Assembly (NCBI GenBank): GCA_030248195.1
Contig: JASAND010012768.1
Span: forward strand, 46,939-110,938
Source: Trissonchulus latispiculum
Taxonomy: Eukaryota > Nematoda > Enoplea > Enoplida > Ironidae
Direction: 5' to 3'
DNA: 64,000 nucleotides
Shown here: positions 12,130 through 23,530 of the stretch, one piece after another
Position numbering within the stretch: position 1 is the stretch's first letter
Layout: every line of letters begins with the position of its first letter
Translations under genes and position numbers: made by a program
The notes under the pieces: generated by a model
Databases searched by the model: none
Seen by the model: only the letters and a program-made list of their open reading frames with translations
Told to the model about the DNA's origin: nothing

Positions 12130-12505
12130 AATTTTGCAGAAAAAACTTATTTCTGCGCCAAAAAAATCTCGACACTGGCAAAAGATTCGAAGTAACATTT
12201 GGTATCGATTCAAACCTCTAAACAGATACTGTGTCACTGTGGAATTAGAATTTTTAGTTAGGACTTCTATTTTTTATAATATGCAGTCAAACTTAGTGAC
12301 CCCAATTTTTGGTTACCAAAAACGACAGATTTTAGCGATTTTCGGCAATTCGCTAAATTCAAAAATTCATAAAAATTTATTGAAGGCCTAATTCAAAATT
12401 CTAATTCACAGTGACACAGTATCTGTTATACCAAATGTTACCCGGTATCTTACATCGGTTTCGAGATTTTTTTGGCGCAGAATTATAATCGACACTTTTT
12501 CGATT
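12130..12505. mobile_element. Inverted-repeat element of unknown class
   Basis: Two arms are reverse complements. Left-arm markers (CTGCGCCAAAAAAATCTCGA near 12150-12170, then GATACTGTGTCACTGTG at about 12225-12242) recur inverted in the right arm (CACAGTGACACAGTATC near 12408-12425, then TCGAGATTTTTTTGGCGCAG near 12460-12480). Each arm is roughly 110 bp. The exact ends and any target duplication could not be fixed. Confidence 0.5.
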
Positions 12506-13200
12506 TCCTATGTTTAACACATGCACACCTCTACTTTGAGGTGAATTTTCTCAACAGCCGTAAGAGATCCAACTTAAATTTTATCAACTCGTTAAAATAT
12601 CCCACCTGGACAATAAAATATGTGAAAATGAGAAAAATCGGAGATGGTCGAAAAAATGACCATAAGTTTAGCTTGTTCCACTGATTTTAATAGGTCAGTT
12701 TGTACATGACGCAAGTAATTTCAAACTAACAAAAACAGTAATACTTTTTGTGTGGGTTCGGCGCAATGGATTGATATGTGGGAGTGGCATTTTCTGTGGA
12801 TTGTCTGCCTAAACGTTGTAAATCTGAATATCTTTTAATGTATTAAAGAATATAAATACATAATGCAAAGCATACGTTATATGTCAGTTGAAGAAATTTG
12901 AACATATTTTTGAACTAATGTACATGGACGTAACAGTTCCAGCAATGCATACATTTCAATATGATTAGCAGAACTTATCGCACAAAGTTTATTAGAGAAC
13001 AAAAACATATGTTCCAAAACAAAACAAAATTCAATGAAACGGTTTCAGTTATTTTGTTTTAACTACAGCTTTGGTTAAGAAAACGAACGAGGAGAGTTTC
13101 ACAGAAAGCTTATGCCATTGGAAATTGCACCAGCTATGAAAGAGTTAAATAACTGGCGGTGTAAATCACTTCAGTTATCGCGAGATGGATTAGATGTAAC

Positions 13201-13640
13201 CAAGAGTACATAATGATAAGAGTATGACAGCAGGCACACTCCCTGTTATCAGCAGAAAACCATGCTCTGCACGCTAACGCCATAACTCCCCAAAAATCGG
13301 TACCCAGTGACCCCCCCCCACAAATCAGACCCCAGTCAGCCACCCCCCTCACAAATCAGACCCTAGTGGATTTCACTAGGGTCTGATTTGTGGGGGGGTC
13401 ATTTCACTTGGGTCCAATTTGTGTGGGGGTCATTTCACTAGGGTCCAATTTGTGGGGGGGTCAAATCCACTAGGGTCTGATTTGGGGGGGGGGGGGGTGG
13501 CTGACTGGGGTCTGATTTGTGGGGGGGTCACTGGGTACCGATTTGTGGGGGGGGGGTAGGGCGTTAGCGTGCAGAGCATGGTTTTCTGCTAATAACATGG
13601 AGTGTGCCTGCTGTCATACTCTTATCATTATGTACTCTTG
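13201..13640. mobile_element. MITE family A, copy 2
   Basis: A 440-bp foldback element with CAAGAGTACATAAT / ATTATGTACTCTTG ends. The 7-bp flanks are ATGTAAC and ATGTTAC (one mismatch). The centre is a near-perfect inverted array of GGGTCTGATTTGTGGGGGG-type units (about 13300-13560), giving long C runs on one arm and G runs on the other. It has no coding capacity. Confidence 0.8.
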
Positions 13641-13795
13641 ATGTTACTGTTACGGTTACAACAGCTTATCTCAAAACTGAAGCAATTATGCTTAGGTGCA
13701 ACTTGTTAAGCCTCAAACTATACTGTCCAAAGTAAACAAAAGAATTAATACTCGACTCCGAAAATTATTAAACAACGAAACAGAAAACAACTTAC

Positions 13796-13903
13796 GAGTA
13801 ACGTCATATTAGTGTAATCCGGTGGAAGGGCTGCTTCAGCTGTAATATCGGCTAGATAAATGAAGACTGCACTGAAGAAGCAGTTAGCAAAAAGAATACC
13901 CAT
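13796..13903 (-). CDS. Candidate signal-peptide first exon
   Basis: ATG at 13903 opens 36 codons with a clear secretory leader (MGILFANCFFSAVFIYLADI), ending at a strong donor (CTC|GTAAGTT at 13796/13795) in phase 0. It probably starts a minus-strand secreted gene. The nearest candidate downstream exon, PLYR copy 2 at 10208, needs phase 1, so the pairing is incomplete. MITE copy 2 and both Harbinger-like elements lie in between and may have displaced or hidden an intermediate exon. Confidence 0.45.
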
Positions 13904-14723
13904 TTTTTCTAAATAAAAGCACTATCAGCAAAATCAGGACAATTTGTTTTAATAGGAGTCGTTCCGATGAGAAGCCGAGAGTATAGAAATCACTTAGAAT
14001 CTTGAAATTTGTAACAAAATTATTAATAAGTGGAAGTAGGTGAGACTATAAAATATGCTTTTGTTGCTTCGCAAAACACAAAGGCAGGACGTTAACACGA
14101 CTGTTCTTACAAACCCTATCTCCAATTAAAATTGTTTGACATAGATCTGATAAATTTTGGTGGCATACTATAAAGAAAAGAACAGTTTTGAACAAAAGTA
14201 TTTATTGTTTATAAACACAATATTTAAATTGTTTTTAAAATATTAAATTGTCTACAATTAGTGCTGGTGATAAAAATAGCTGTCTTTCGTCAGTTAAGTT
14301 GTTTTCCACAAACAAGATTGTCGAGCAGTTTATTATTAATATTAATAAATAATAACCCATAAGTAATATAATTACTTTTTGACTGATGCTTGTGCTAGAG
14401 CTCAGTATTAACACTGCCAGAGTTATGAGGCTCTCTAAAATAGGATAATGATATGATTGTGACAATTGAAACTTTTCTGACTATGCTATTGTTCATTTTT
14501 CAACATTGCAGCTGCCAAGGTGCATCAATATCAACCCTGATGTCAGCTATTAGATCCGGCTCTTAAAATGGGTCCGTTCCAGTCTGGTTCAGTAACCACT
14601 TGACTTTTTGTGAAAGAGTATTTAAATCCGGGTTTGCACATGTGACATGTACATATCCGACTATATTCTCAATACATTAATCTAAAACGTGGGAGGGGAT
14701 CCTACTGAGCTTATGAGTATTAT

Positions 14724-15096
14724 CAAGAGTACATAATATAAGAGTATGCCGCTAGACACACTCCCTGCTATCAGAGCAAAAACTATGCTCTGCTCGCTAA
14801 CGGCCCACCCCCAGCAAATTAGACCCTTCACTTCAAAGAATTTTGTGCGCTATGCCTGTGTTCTAAAGCTCAAAGCAGGCACAAAATTCGCGCACGCAAT
14901 GCTTGTGTTTTTGAGCTTAAGCACATAAACATAGAGCGAGTGAGCGTACCCCCGTTTCGACTAGGTAATGATTTGCGGGGGGGGGTCACTAAGGTCTGAT
15001 TTGCGGGGGGGGTGGGCCGTTAGCGAGCAGAGCATAGTTTTTGCTCTGATAACATAGAGTGTGCCTAGTGGCAAACTCTTATATTATGTACTCTTG
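14724..15096. mobile_element. MITE family A, copy 3
   Basis: A 373-bp element with the family ends. Flanks GTATTAT (14717-14723) and GTGTTAT (15097-15103) match at 6 of 7 bases. The inner inverted segments (CTCGCTAACGGCCCACCCCC and its complement) are shared with copy 1. Confidence 0.75.
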
Positions 15097-15316
15097 GTGT
15101 TATGCAGCTAAGTAATACTTGATTTCGCTATTTTAGGCAAAAATTCTATACACACCCGCATAGAAAATACAATTTTAGTAGAAAGTGCGGGATTCACTTT
15201 TGTAGATGTGAATTACTAAAGATCGCAAAAGTACAGTTTGTACAAGTTATCGTTTGTGCATTCATCAGAAATACTTTGGTGCAATGGATTACAGGTTCGA
15301 TCACTATTAGTAATAG

Positions 15317-16658
15317 CAAGAGTACATAATGATAAGAGTGACAAGCGTCACACTCTATACAGTGAAAGTCAAAACTATGCTATGCGCGCTAGCGGCTGAC
15401 CCCCCCCCACGAATTGACCCCCTCTCACACCGCCCCTATATGGGCACGTGGTCCAAACGGGGGTCGCTCACTGCTTTGCATAATTACACGCTGAAATTAA
15501 CAGAGGCCCAATTTGGGAACGTGTATCCTACTTACACCTATCCTACTTACGCCTAATGTTTGATGTTTCCGCCTAGAGATAACAAAACTAAAAATCCTAC
15601 TTACGCCTAAAGCTCAAAACTGAAATTCCTACTTACGCCTAAAATATTTCCTTGCAAAACTCCAATTCCTACTTACACCTAAAACGAAAGCTCTACCGTA
15701 ATCCACTTGTATGTTTTTACCGTGCAGACTTTGTACTATGTCTAACTAATGCGTGGAAATAATAAATGTATAAAAATCTTCATCTAAACTTCAATGGAAC
15801 GTTTTGACAAATAATCTTTTGTCAGCTAGAGAAATTGCACATGTATTCAAAGACATACGGTCAAACGTGTATGCATTTATGGTCTCATTTTATAATTGGA
15901 GAATATAACACAGGGGCTGTTCAGTATAAGCTAAAGTTGTAAACATAAGCATACTTAAAATTTTTAAACTTAAAATTGTATGATCAGTTAGGTAATTGCT
16001 GGGAAGCTTCTGTACAAAATTTGAGCTAAATTGGTTAAGTTTGCTGAAGAAAAAAACGAACTCCTCGTTCAAATTGTTTGCTAGATCCTCAAAATTATGT
16101 CCTTACTTTAAAATTTAAAAACATTTCGGTGTGCTGTAACATTTCAATTTGTTTGTTTAATTTTTCTGGAATTAATGAAATTTATTTCTAATAAATAAAC
16201 TTGAACCGCAAAATTGATATTTAGTTCATATAAGCAAACGTATATTCATCCTAAGAAAAATTCAAACAACTTCAGGAACAAAGTCAGAAAGTGGATACTG
16301 TAGATTTTAGGCGTAAGTAGGAATCCGAGTTTTGCATGAACATTCTTTAGGCGTAAGTAGGAATATGAGTTTTGACAGAAAGAATTAGGCGTAAGTAGGA
16401 ATTGGAGTTTTGAAAACGATTAGGCGTAAGTAGGATAGGTGTAAGTAGGAGTAAGCTTTGGGAATGGGGTAAGCGTGTATGTTTAACATTTGTGTGTAGA
16501 AAACATGATAAGCGAGTGAGCGACCCCCGTTTGGGACTATGTACCCATATAGGGGCGGTGTGAGAGGGGGTCAATTCGTGGGGGGGGGGTCAGCCGATAG
16601 CGCGCATAGCATAGTTTTGGCCTTCACTGCATAGAGTGTGACGCTTGTCATACTCTTG
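15317..16658. mobile_element. Long family A element with subterminal repeat arrays (copy 4)
   Basis: A 1,342-bp element with an exact 7-bp duplication GTAATAG (15310-15316 and 16659-16665). The inverted repeats are about 350-380 bp. Each arm carries about five copies of CCTACTTACGCCTAA or close variants (15527-15685, mirrored at 16306-16450). Such arrays are typical of transposase-binding sites. The central ~600 bp (about 15700-16300) is AT-rich and I see no intact transposase. It may be the least deleted copy of this family in the window. Confidence 0.75.
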
Positions 16659-16665
16659 GTAATAG

Positions 16666-16790
16666 CAAGAGTACATAATAACTAAGAGTTGACAAGCGTC
16701 ACACTCTTAGTTGTTTAGACCGGGGACATGATCTACACGATAACGGCTGACCCCTTACACAAATTAGACCCCAGTGACCCCTCCCACATA
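16666..16790. mobile_element. Truncated MITE family A copy (5)
   Basis: A family A left end (CAAGAGTACATAATAACTAA, then an inverted GACAAGCGTCACACTC segment and ACGGCTGACCCC) begins immediately after the target duplication of copy 4. No right end was found, so it is a 5' remnant sharing its insertion point with copy 4. Confidence 0.6.
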
Positions 16791-16799
16791 TGAGTACAT

Positions 16800-18426
16800 A
16801 TGAGTACACATAGTAGTATGAGTATTAGTAAGGAAAAAGGTAAATACAATGGAAACGACAAAGCCTTGTGCAAATCTCAGCCAGGGTTTTGTGGTTGAGA
16901 TGAAAAATAAAGGAAAATTACCTGATTGTTTGCCTAATGGTCAGAGGATTTAACGTCAGATGCAGGTCCTTATACCAGTAGGGAAAGAAAAGTAGACCTC
17001 TTTAGCGACTTTTACCAAACTTAAACATCTAACCAAATTTAGGGACTAAAAATTTCTTAACAATTGTTAAATGGTTTAAAATCGTCATTCCGACTAATTT
17101 CTATGACAAATTGTGAGAATTCACAATTTATGCTGATTCTGGGATAAACCCACTTAAAAGTTTGCATTTTTTTGGGTTGACTCCTCCTAGAATAGAGGTT
17201 AGTCCCCAAAATGCCCTATGAGTTAGTGTTGCTGCCCGGCCGGTTTAGTGGCTCGTCCGGCGGGACCCGGCAGGCCCAGTTGAACAGGCCGGCCGGTTCC
17301 AGTTTTGCCCATTTTACAAATGTTTTTGCACTAAATGATACATACAGTCACTCTTGGTTATGTATAACAAATAAAATCACGTATTAACCTGGTTTTGGAA
17401 ACCGGCCGGCCGGATTGGCTATACTGTGACAGATGGAGATATGCAAACATTCGCCTTGGGCTTTCTTGCCTTCACACGATTCTCGGCTTCTCTTTACGCC
17501 TCTCGCCGAGTAAAAGTCAATAAATTTTCACCGATCTAAGATATGTAGAGTTGTGGGATATTTGCTTGCTTTGTCACCGGTAAACTGAAAGTAGCCTAGC
17601 ATTCCAAACCTTCATTGCGACTGAGGATTCTAAACATATATCCTTTATATAGGTTAACTTCAAACGTGAAGTCAGGACAGGTGCTCACAGTTCGGTTCCA
17701 AGCTTTTTGGTCAGTCTTTGGCTTATAGGGTTCTGAGTCTTAGAAACGTTGTGTAGAAGCTTCAGTTCTATAAACAACTGATTCTAAATGCAGTGGAGCA
17801 GATCAGTCTGTGGATATTCGAACCCCGAAGGATCGCACAAATATAAATAAGTCCGAGATAATTCCGCTCACCTTCTGATATTCTGAACTGGACCTTTTCT
17901 TGTTGCGACTTTTGCCTTTGCGGCATTGCTCAATGCATTTGCAATGTAATGAAAAATGGCGATACACCTGCACTAGACAATATCAATTTCAAATCAATAT
18001 CAATCACTTTCGATTAAATTTTCAATGTGATAAAATTTTTCAACTGGTGCCTTCGTAGGACAGAATTCTGTTAACTTTCAGCAGTTCCCGAGCGAAGGTC
18101 TGACACACAAAGGAAACCACTAAATATTTTCCTAATGCTAATGCTAATGTTGAATATTTCCACTACTTTGCTTTGTGAGCACTCTTCGAGGTTGAATCTG
18201 AGTCTCTGACAGCTTCAATGTCTTTCCGATATTGCCAGATTTCTTTTGTTTTGCGTTTTCACAGCTACATATTATATTGTCGACTTAACAACTAGCAATT
18301 ATTAATAAAGATTATAAAATTAATTAATAAACATACTCTGAACATAGTGAGATATATTAACAATTTTATAAAATGGAGCAAGGAAGCTAATTCAGCAGAG
18401 TTGCGTTAAACCATTGGAACTGAAAA
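16800..18426. other. Gene-free stretch with an old family C-like remnant
   Basis: About 16980-17215 is a diverged copy of the sequence found at 48057 and 63128 (TAGCGA...TTTACCAAA..., TTCTTAACAATTG). A GC-rich patch with CCGGCCGG motifs at 17225-17420 looks like another transposon end. I see no gene. Confidence 0.4.
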
Positions 18427-18815
18427 ATGCCAATAGCAATTCAAAACAGAAATAATAAAGATCTAATGGAAAAACTACAAAATTGCCATAGATATATTGA
18501 TGACATGACTTCATCAAATAGTAAAAACGTTTTCGTAAATATTTATCCTGGTCTATATCGTAGGGAACTTGAACTGAATCAGGTCAATACCAACAATAAA
18601 CAAGCTGATGTACTACATTTGAGTATTAGAATTGTGAATAATTTCCAAGCAAAAGAAGCAATTTACGATACGAGAGAAATTATTGAGTTTCAAGTAACAA
18701 GGTACCAGCTGTTAGTTCCAACATAAGCAACCAAATCATAAACACTGCTATAAGTAGTCAGATAGAAAGGGTCTTCAATAAACTATATATAATAATCATG
18801 TGGATCTAATTTCAG
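18427..18815 (+). pseudogene. Reverse-transcriptase fragment
   Basis: The frame at 18427-18726 carries a palm-domain motif (HRYIDDMTSS, the YxDD catalytic pair), followed by IYPGLYRRELELNQVN, a DVLHLSIRI segment and YDTREIIEFQV. This order is seen in non-LTR or Penelope-type reverse transcriptases. After a frameshift near 18715 the similarity continues in another frame as NISNQIINTAISSQIERVFN. Both ends are missing. Subclass assignment would need a search. Confidence 0.55.
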
Positions 18816-19399
18816 GATTGAGAAACTGCGTGAAGGAGTTTAAAACACTGGGCTATTCCATTAGATCAATCTAAACTTCTTCAAAACTGTAAACAATAAT
18901 ATAGAAATAACCCGAAACATGAAAGGAACAAATCGCAGCATATGGGTAAAAAGCTATAGTTAGGTACGCAGATATTGTTTAACGCACAATGTGAACCTTA
19001 CCACTATTACGCTTTTTCTGTTAATTATGAATCCTTTACGGATTCCATTATGGACTTTATGTCTCGTTGAATATGGATCCTATAGGATTCGTTCCATTTT
19101 TATTTACTGATTATATTATTATAATCATAATTATAATTATAATTATTATTATAAACTGATTATTATATACTGTATTATGTTCTATGTTCATTCATTGCAA
19201 CCCGCGTATATGGTTGCGTTCCTGTGTTATTTGTTAATATCACGTCTTGAGGCGACCAGTGGCGAAACCGTTTCCGTTCAAATTTTTTCTAACATTCAAT
19301 TAAAATCGTTAGTTCCATACAGCGCACTGATGAGCCGCCTGTATCGTGAACTCTGGTCTAACAGAAGTCGCATGCATTACCAACTTAGAATGCTAATAT

Positions 19400-19460
19400 T
19401 TTTAAGCTGACACTACTCCTAACCGGAGAACCTCCAACTGGAGTGGGGCGTACGGAAGAA
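19400..19460 (-). pseudogene. Relic of a PLYR-family 3' end
   Basis: The minus strand encodes FFRTPHSSWRFSG followed by a stop. This nearly matches the last codons of the PLYR copy 1 gene (8283-8330), and the DNA matches over about 45 bp. An in-frame stop lies a few codons upstream. It is the remnant of a third paralog. Confidence 0.5.
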
Positions 19461-20159
19461 AAGTCCAATCTAGCTAATTGCAGTGACGAAACGCAGCAGA
19501 ATACGTTCGTAGTGAGCCATATTATGAAACATTACAAAGAGAGATCCTTTTTGTCCATCGCTGGCATATAGCATTTCACTTGGATTAAAGTATTAACCCC
19601 CTGAGCTGACTTTCCAAAAGAAACAATAAGCCAAACTCAAGAGAAAGCAGCAGATTACCATAACGCTTGTCTTTCTGGCAGTAAAACAATCTGTAAGCGT
19701 TTCCTTTCCCAAAATAGTTGCAAATCGATGCGCAGCTATCACAGACTGCAGCCTGCTTGATCCTATCAGCCAGAAAATTAGCGAAATTAGAAAATTTAAA
19801 AAAAAATTAGAAAATTAGAAAATTGCGCGAAACATCCAAATTTGTGAGTACACAGATTCTACACCGCTTCTACACAATTATAGGACCCAAATAAACAAAA
19901 TAGAAGATGCCTTGGAAAAAATTGAAAGCCGGAGTTTTTTGTTAATCTTTTTACTTTTTCACTAAAATCCACCAAACTTTTTACATTTTTTCGAAAAAAT
20001 TGAAAATTTTGTTGCGAAGTTTTTTAAAATTAGCGTTAGTTTTTTGAAAAATTTCACTAATTTATTTTTGAGGTACAAGCCCCCCCCCCCCAGAAAATTT
20101 CAAGGTACAAGCCCCCTCAAAATTTTTGAGGACAGGTCTCCCCCCAGGACCCGACTCTA

Positions 20160-20900
20160 TGTTAATGTATGTTCCAAATAGTCTTTGAAAACACGACTCA
20201 GAAAGTGTGGGCTGTTGTCGGTTACATTTTTTTCTGGATAACCATGTCTGGCAAATGTTGTCTTCAGAAATTGACTACTGCTTTAGCATCAGCATGATTG
20301 CAGGTATGTAGCCACTTCCGAATATTTTGAGTGGTAGTCTACTAAAACTATCAAGTATCTGCAATTTGTTGGAGCCTTAAGGTAAGATCCACTGATGTCT
20401 AAACCAAGCCTGTACCAAGGAGTTTTAGACTTTAGACTTTAGAGTTGTCGGGGGCTGCCGAGCTTTTGCAGTCTCGTTCGCATTTGTATCTGCAAATTTC
20501 ACAGCTCAACGTTTTTGGCTGAAAATGGCCACCAATATTTTTGTCGTAGAACTTGCTTAACGGTCCGTGTCATACCTTGATGACCACTGTCCAATGTCAA
20601 ATCAGCCTCCGTGAGCAAGCAACCGCTCACTGATTCGGGGAGAAACAGTTTTTCAACTATTAAGTCGCGAACCATTTCATCTCTGAGTGCCCCATATTGA
20701 CAGTTCACTCACTACAAGAGTTCGGAGAGAGGCACACCATCCGTCAGTCGTTTCAACTGGACGCTGACCCCGATTCTTGAATTCATAACGACTTGCGATG
20801 ACGTTCTTCCTTAGTTGAAAATTCCAGGGTATCCAGAACTTGGACGGAAGTATTGGTTTCGGATCGTCCCCATTTTCCGGCACCAACTGATTGGCAATGT
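20160..20900 (-). pseudogene. Ty3/gypsy-type gag-integrase deletion derivative
   Basis: On the minus strand, a gag-like segment (SRYEFKNRGQRPVETTDGW..., then QYGALRDEMVRDLIVEKL and LLTEADLTLD) runs directly into an integrase zinc-binding segment (GHQGMTRTVKQVLRQKYWWP). An integrase core segment follows (LGLDISGSYLKAP, YLIVLVDYHSKYSEV, then TDNSPHF). The usual protease, RT and RNase H block between gag and integrase is absent. Several frameshifts and stops make it non-functional. Confidence 0.6.
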
Positions 20901-21286
20901 TTAATGTGTGGTAAAGTTATTGTCCCTCTATTCCCAGAGAGTTCAGTAAAATGGCGATTCGGCGGAATGAGGGAAATCTTGACCTCCGATAGCTGTGAGG
21001 AAACTGAGGAATGCCTTCTTCCAATCTGGCCAGGGAACCGTAGATTGCAAAACACGGGAGGTGACTGAAGATTATACATACTAGGTCGTCGCCAAAATGA
21101 AGTAGCGACTATCTAATGTACTCTCAACATGTGATAGCTCTAAGCAACGCACATAACACAAAAGTAATTTTTAACTTTTTAAAATTTCTATTACAACAGG
21201 TCTACGAAGGAGTATTGCTGGCCTTGTTCACAGTAATTGCTGTATTTTAATTCCGAACAGATCCATTTGAAATCTATAACTACAAC

Positions 21287-21624
21287 CAAGAGTACATAAT
21301 AACTAAGAGTGTGACAAGCGTCACACTCTTAGTTATCAAGTAAATAACATCATCTGCACAATAACGGCTGACCCCCCCACAACTGAGTATGTGCAATTCA
21401 AACAAATTTGCACGCTATGCCTACGTTATAAAGCTCAAAAACACAACTAGTCAGTTGGTTCAATGTGCGTCTGTTACCAGCTTTATAACGCAGAATAGCG
21501 TACAAATTTCTTTGAAGTGCACATACTCAGTTGTGGGGGGGTCAGCCGTTATTGTGCAGATGATGTTTTTTGCTTGATAACAGAGTGTGACGCTTGTCAC
21601 ACTCTTAGTTGTTATGTACTCTTG
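21287..21624. mobile_element. MITE family A, copy 6
   Basis: A 338-bp foldback with the family ends. The 7-bp flanks are CTACAAC (21280-21286) and CTACAAG (21625-21631). Its outer stem contains a perfect hairpin, AAGAGTGTGAC-AAGC-GTCACACTCTT. Confidence 0.8.
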
Positions 21625-21781
21625 CTACAAGTAATAAACTTGCTATTAGAGTTTTGCCAGTTGCAAATAGGATGACACTTCTGAGTGATTCCAGTTGGAT
21701 CCAGCTTTCGATTTTTTTGTTTTATCTTCGATTACGATAGCATAGGATAGGCAAATGTCGCAAGCTGTAGCAATTAATAGC

Positions 21782-22851
21782 TAGGGTTGTGCCAGGGCCG
21801 TGAAGCGGGCTTCGGGCTTGGGCCGGGCTCGGGCTCGGGCCGGCCCGAAACCGGCCCGGCCCGGCCCGAGTTTTTAATGAGACGGCCCGGCCCGAGCCCG
21901 ACCCGAGTTCTCTGGTGAGCCCGGCCCGCCTCGGGCCGCTCGGGCCTTTCGGGCCGCTCGGGTCGCTCGGGCCACTCGGGCCTCTCAGGCTTTTCGGGCT
22001 GTTTAAGTAGTTTGTCATTGCTGAAAAATATTGATTTTTCGTTGTGACTTGAGTGTTTTCTTTGTCCACACACGTTGTCTTCTTCAGTGCTTAACATGCA
22101 AATTCTACTATCCAAATGCTATTAGCAAGCATGTTGCGAAATGCTAACCTTTATACAGGTGTTCTATATCTGCAAAAAGTTATGGATTAGTTAGCAGCAA
22201 ATTGTCTGCAAACAATTGTCTGCAAACAATCATTTGCAAAATTCAAAACTAATTATCTTAGTTACTCTGCCTGCGGCGGTAGACACTGGTTTGCTACAAG
22301 GAAGCTAAAATGTAAAGCTTTGCCGGATATCCGCTTTGCCAACTTCCCACTTTTTAGTCAGTGGTCAATTGTGTGTTTTAAATCTGCTAAATATAAGCTG
22401 TGTGAGTGATTTATTTCTTTTTCCTTTTTGAATGATTCAATACTTAACCAAAAATCTTACAATCTACAAGATAAGCTTTATAGTTCCAGTGTGTGGTTAC
22501 AAATTAGGGCTCAAAGCATCTGAAAATTGTGAAATGAAAAGCTTCAAACAATAGCTAATGTTGCACTTGAAGTTACAGCTAATCGATCCATGAAAGTTCA
22601 TTTTGGGTTTACTGATACATCATACTAATAAAATTGCTGGCGCAAACCGGATGCGATTCGAGCCATTTTTGAACTTGCTAGACTATGCTTGGGCCACCTG
22701 GGCTGAAGAGACTACACTCGGGCTGCTCGGGCTGCACTCGGGCTCCTCGGGCCGTGAATCGGGCTTCGGGCTCGGGCCGTGAAGCGGGCCTCGGGCCGGG
22801 CTCGGGCCGGGCCGCGCCCGGCCCGAGAAGTTTCCTAACAGCACAACCCTA
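21782..22851. mobile_element. Non-autonomous hAT element with GC-rich subterminal repeats
   Basis: A 1,070-bp element with ends TAGGGTTGTGC / GCACAACCCTA and an exact 8-bp duplication TTAATAGC (21774-21781 and 22852-22859), the hAT signature. Both ends carry dense CGGGCTCGGGCCGG-type repeats, in marked contrast to the AT-rich centre. The predicted proline/arginine-rich frames are products of these repeats and are not genes. No transposase was found. Confidence 0.85.
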
Positions 22852-23429
22852 TTAATAGCTACTTCAGATTGTCGACAATTAAAGCAACCCGCGGGGTAGG
22901 CGCACCCAACAGCCAATCAGACTACAGAAATTTTCCGGTTGGCAGAGGGCAGTTATACAGGAATTTTCACTCCGCAAAACAGGGGAAGGCTTACCAGACT
23001 TCCTTCTACTATCACTCGGTGTAGTGCAGCCCCCACATAAACGGGGGGATCCTGTCTTTAGTTCGGGCTTACTTTTTTGAGCAATAATTTGATTTTACCG
23101 TAATTTGTGCAACTGTGCTGAAGTCTGATTAGCTTGAAAATTACAACTGAAAACGCAGTGATTCAGAACTAATTGATGTTTAAGCAAACATAGGTATGTA
23201 TGACATAAAAGCGCACGTCAAAATAGTGCAAGTGATATCATTTAATTGCTGATTTTTCCCAACCTGTAAACCTGATAATCTTTTTTAAAGTTAACCTGTT
23301 CTTATTTGTACCAAACAACCGTGACACAACACAAAAATGTTGCGAATTGGTCTGACAGCATTGCTCTGTGTTCATCTTGCAGAGGCCTATTCAGGTTAGT
23401 ACTGTCTGTCATCTCTTGTGCCCGAATTG

Positions 23430-23500
23430 TGATGATGGTCTAATGGGCTGCTCAGAACTTCCGATTTTACGGTCAGCGGTTCGAGTCCCTACTACTGCAA
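23430..23500 (+). repeat. tRNA-like sequence beside the Polinton insertion
   Basis: The stretch has an A-box-like GATGGTCTAATGGGCTGC and a B-box GGTTCGAGTCC at normal tRNA spacing, ending about 30 bp before the Polinton target duplication. The acceptor pairing is poor, so it is a pseudo-tRNA or SINE head and not a functional tRNA. Confidence 0.4.
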
Positions 23501-23530
23501 AATTTTCTCAGCTCTAGCACTATCAGCACT

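Noticed and set aside
9700..13903. Direct splice of exon 13903..13796 to exon 10208..9700
   Set aside because: Exon 13903 ends in phase 0 while the exon at 10208 needs one carried base. No alternative donor or acceptor repairs the frame.
14235..14465. Hydrophobic 76-aa minus-strand frame
   Set aside because: Leucine/isoleucine-rich translation of AT-rich DNA without start-site or splice support.
21722..22916. Proline/glycine/arginine-rich frames of 77-115 aa
   Set aside because: They are translations of the GGGCC-type subterminal repeats of the hAT element at 21782-22851.
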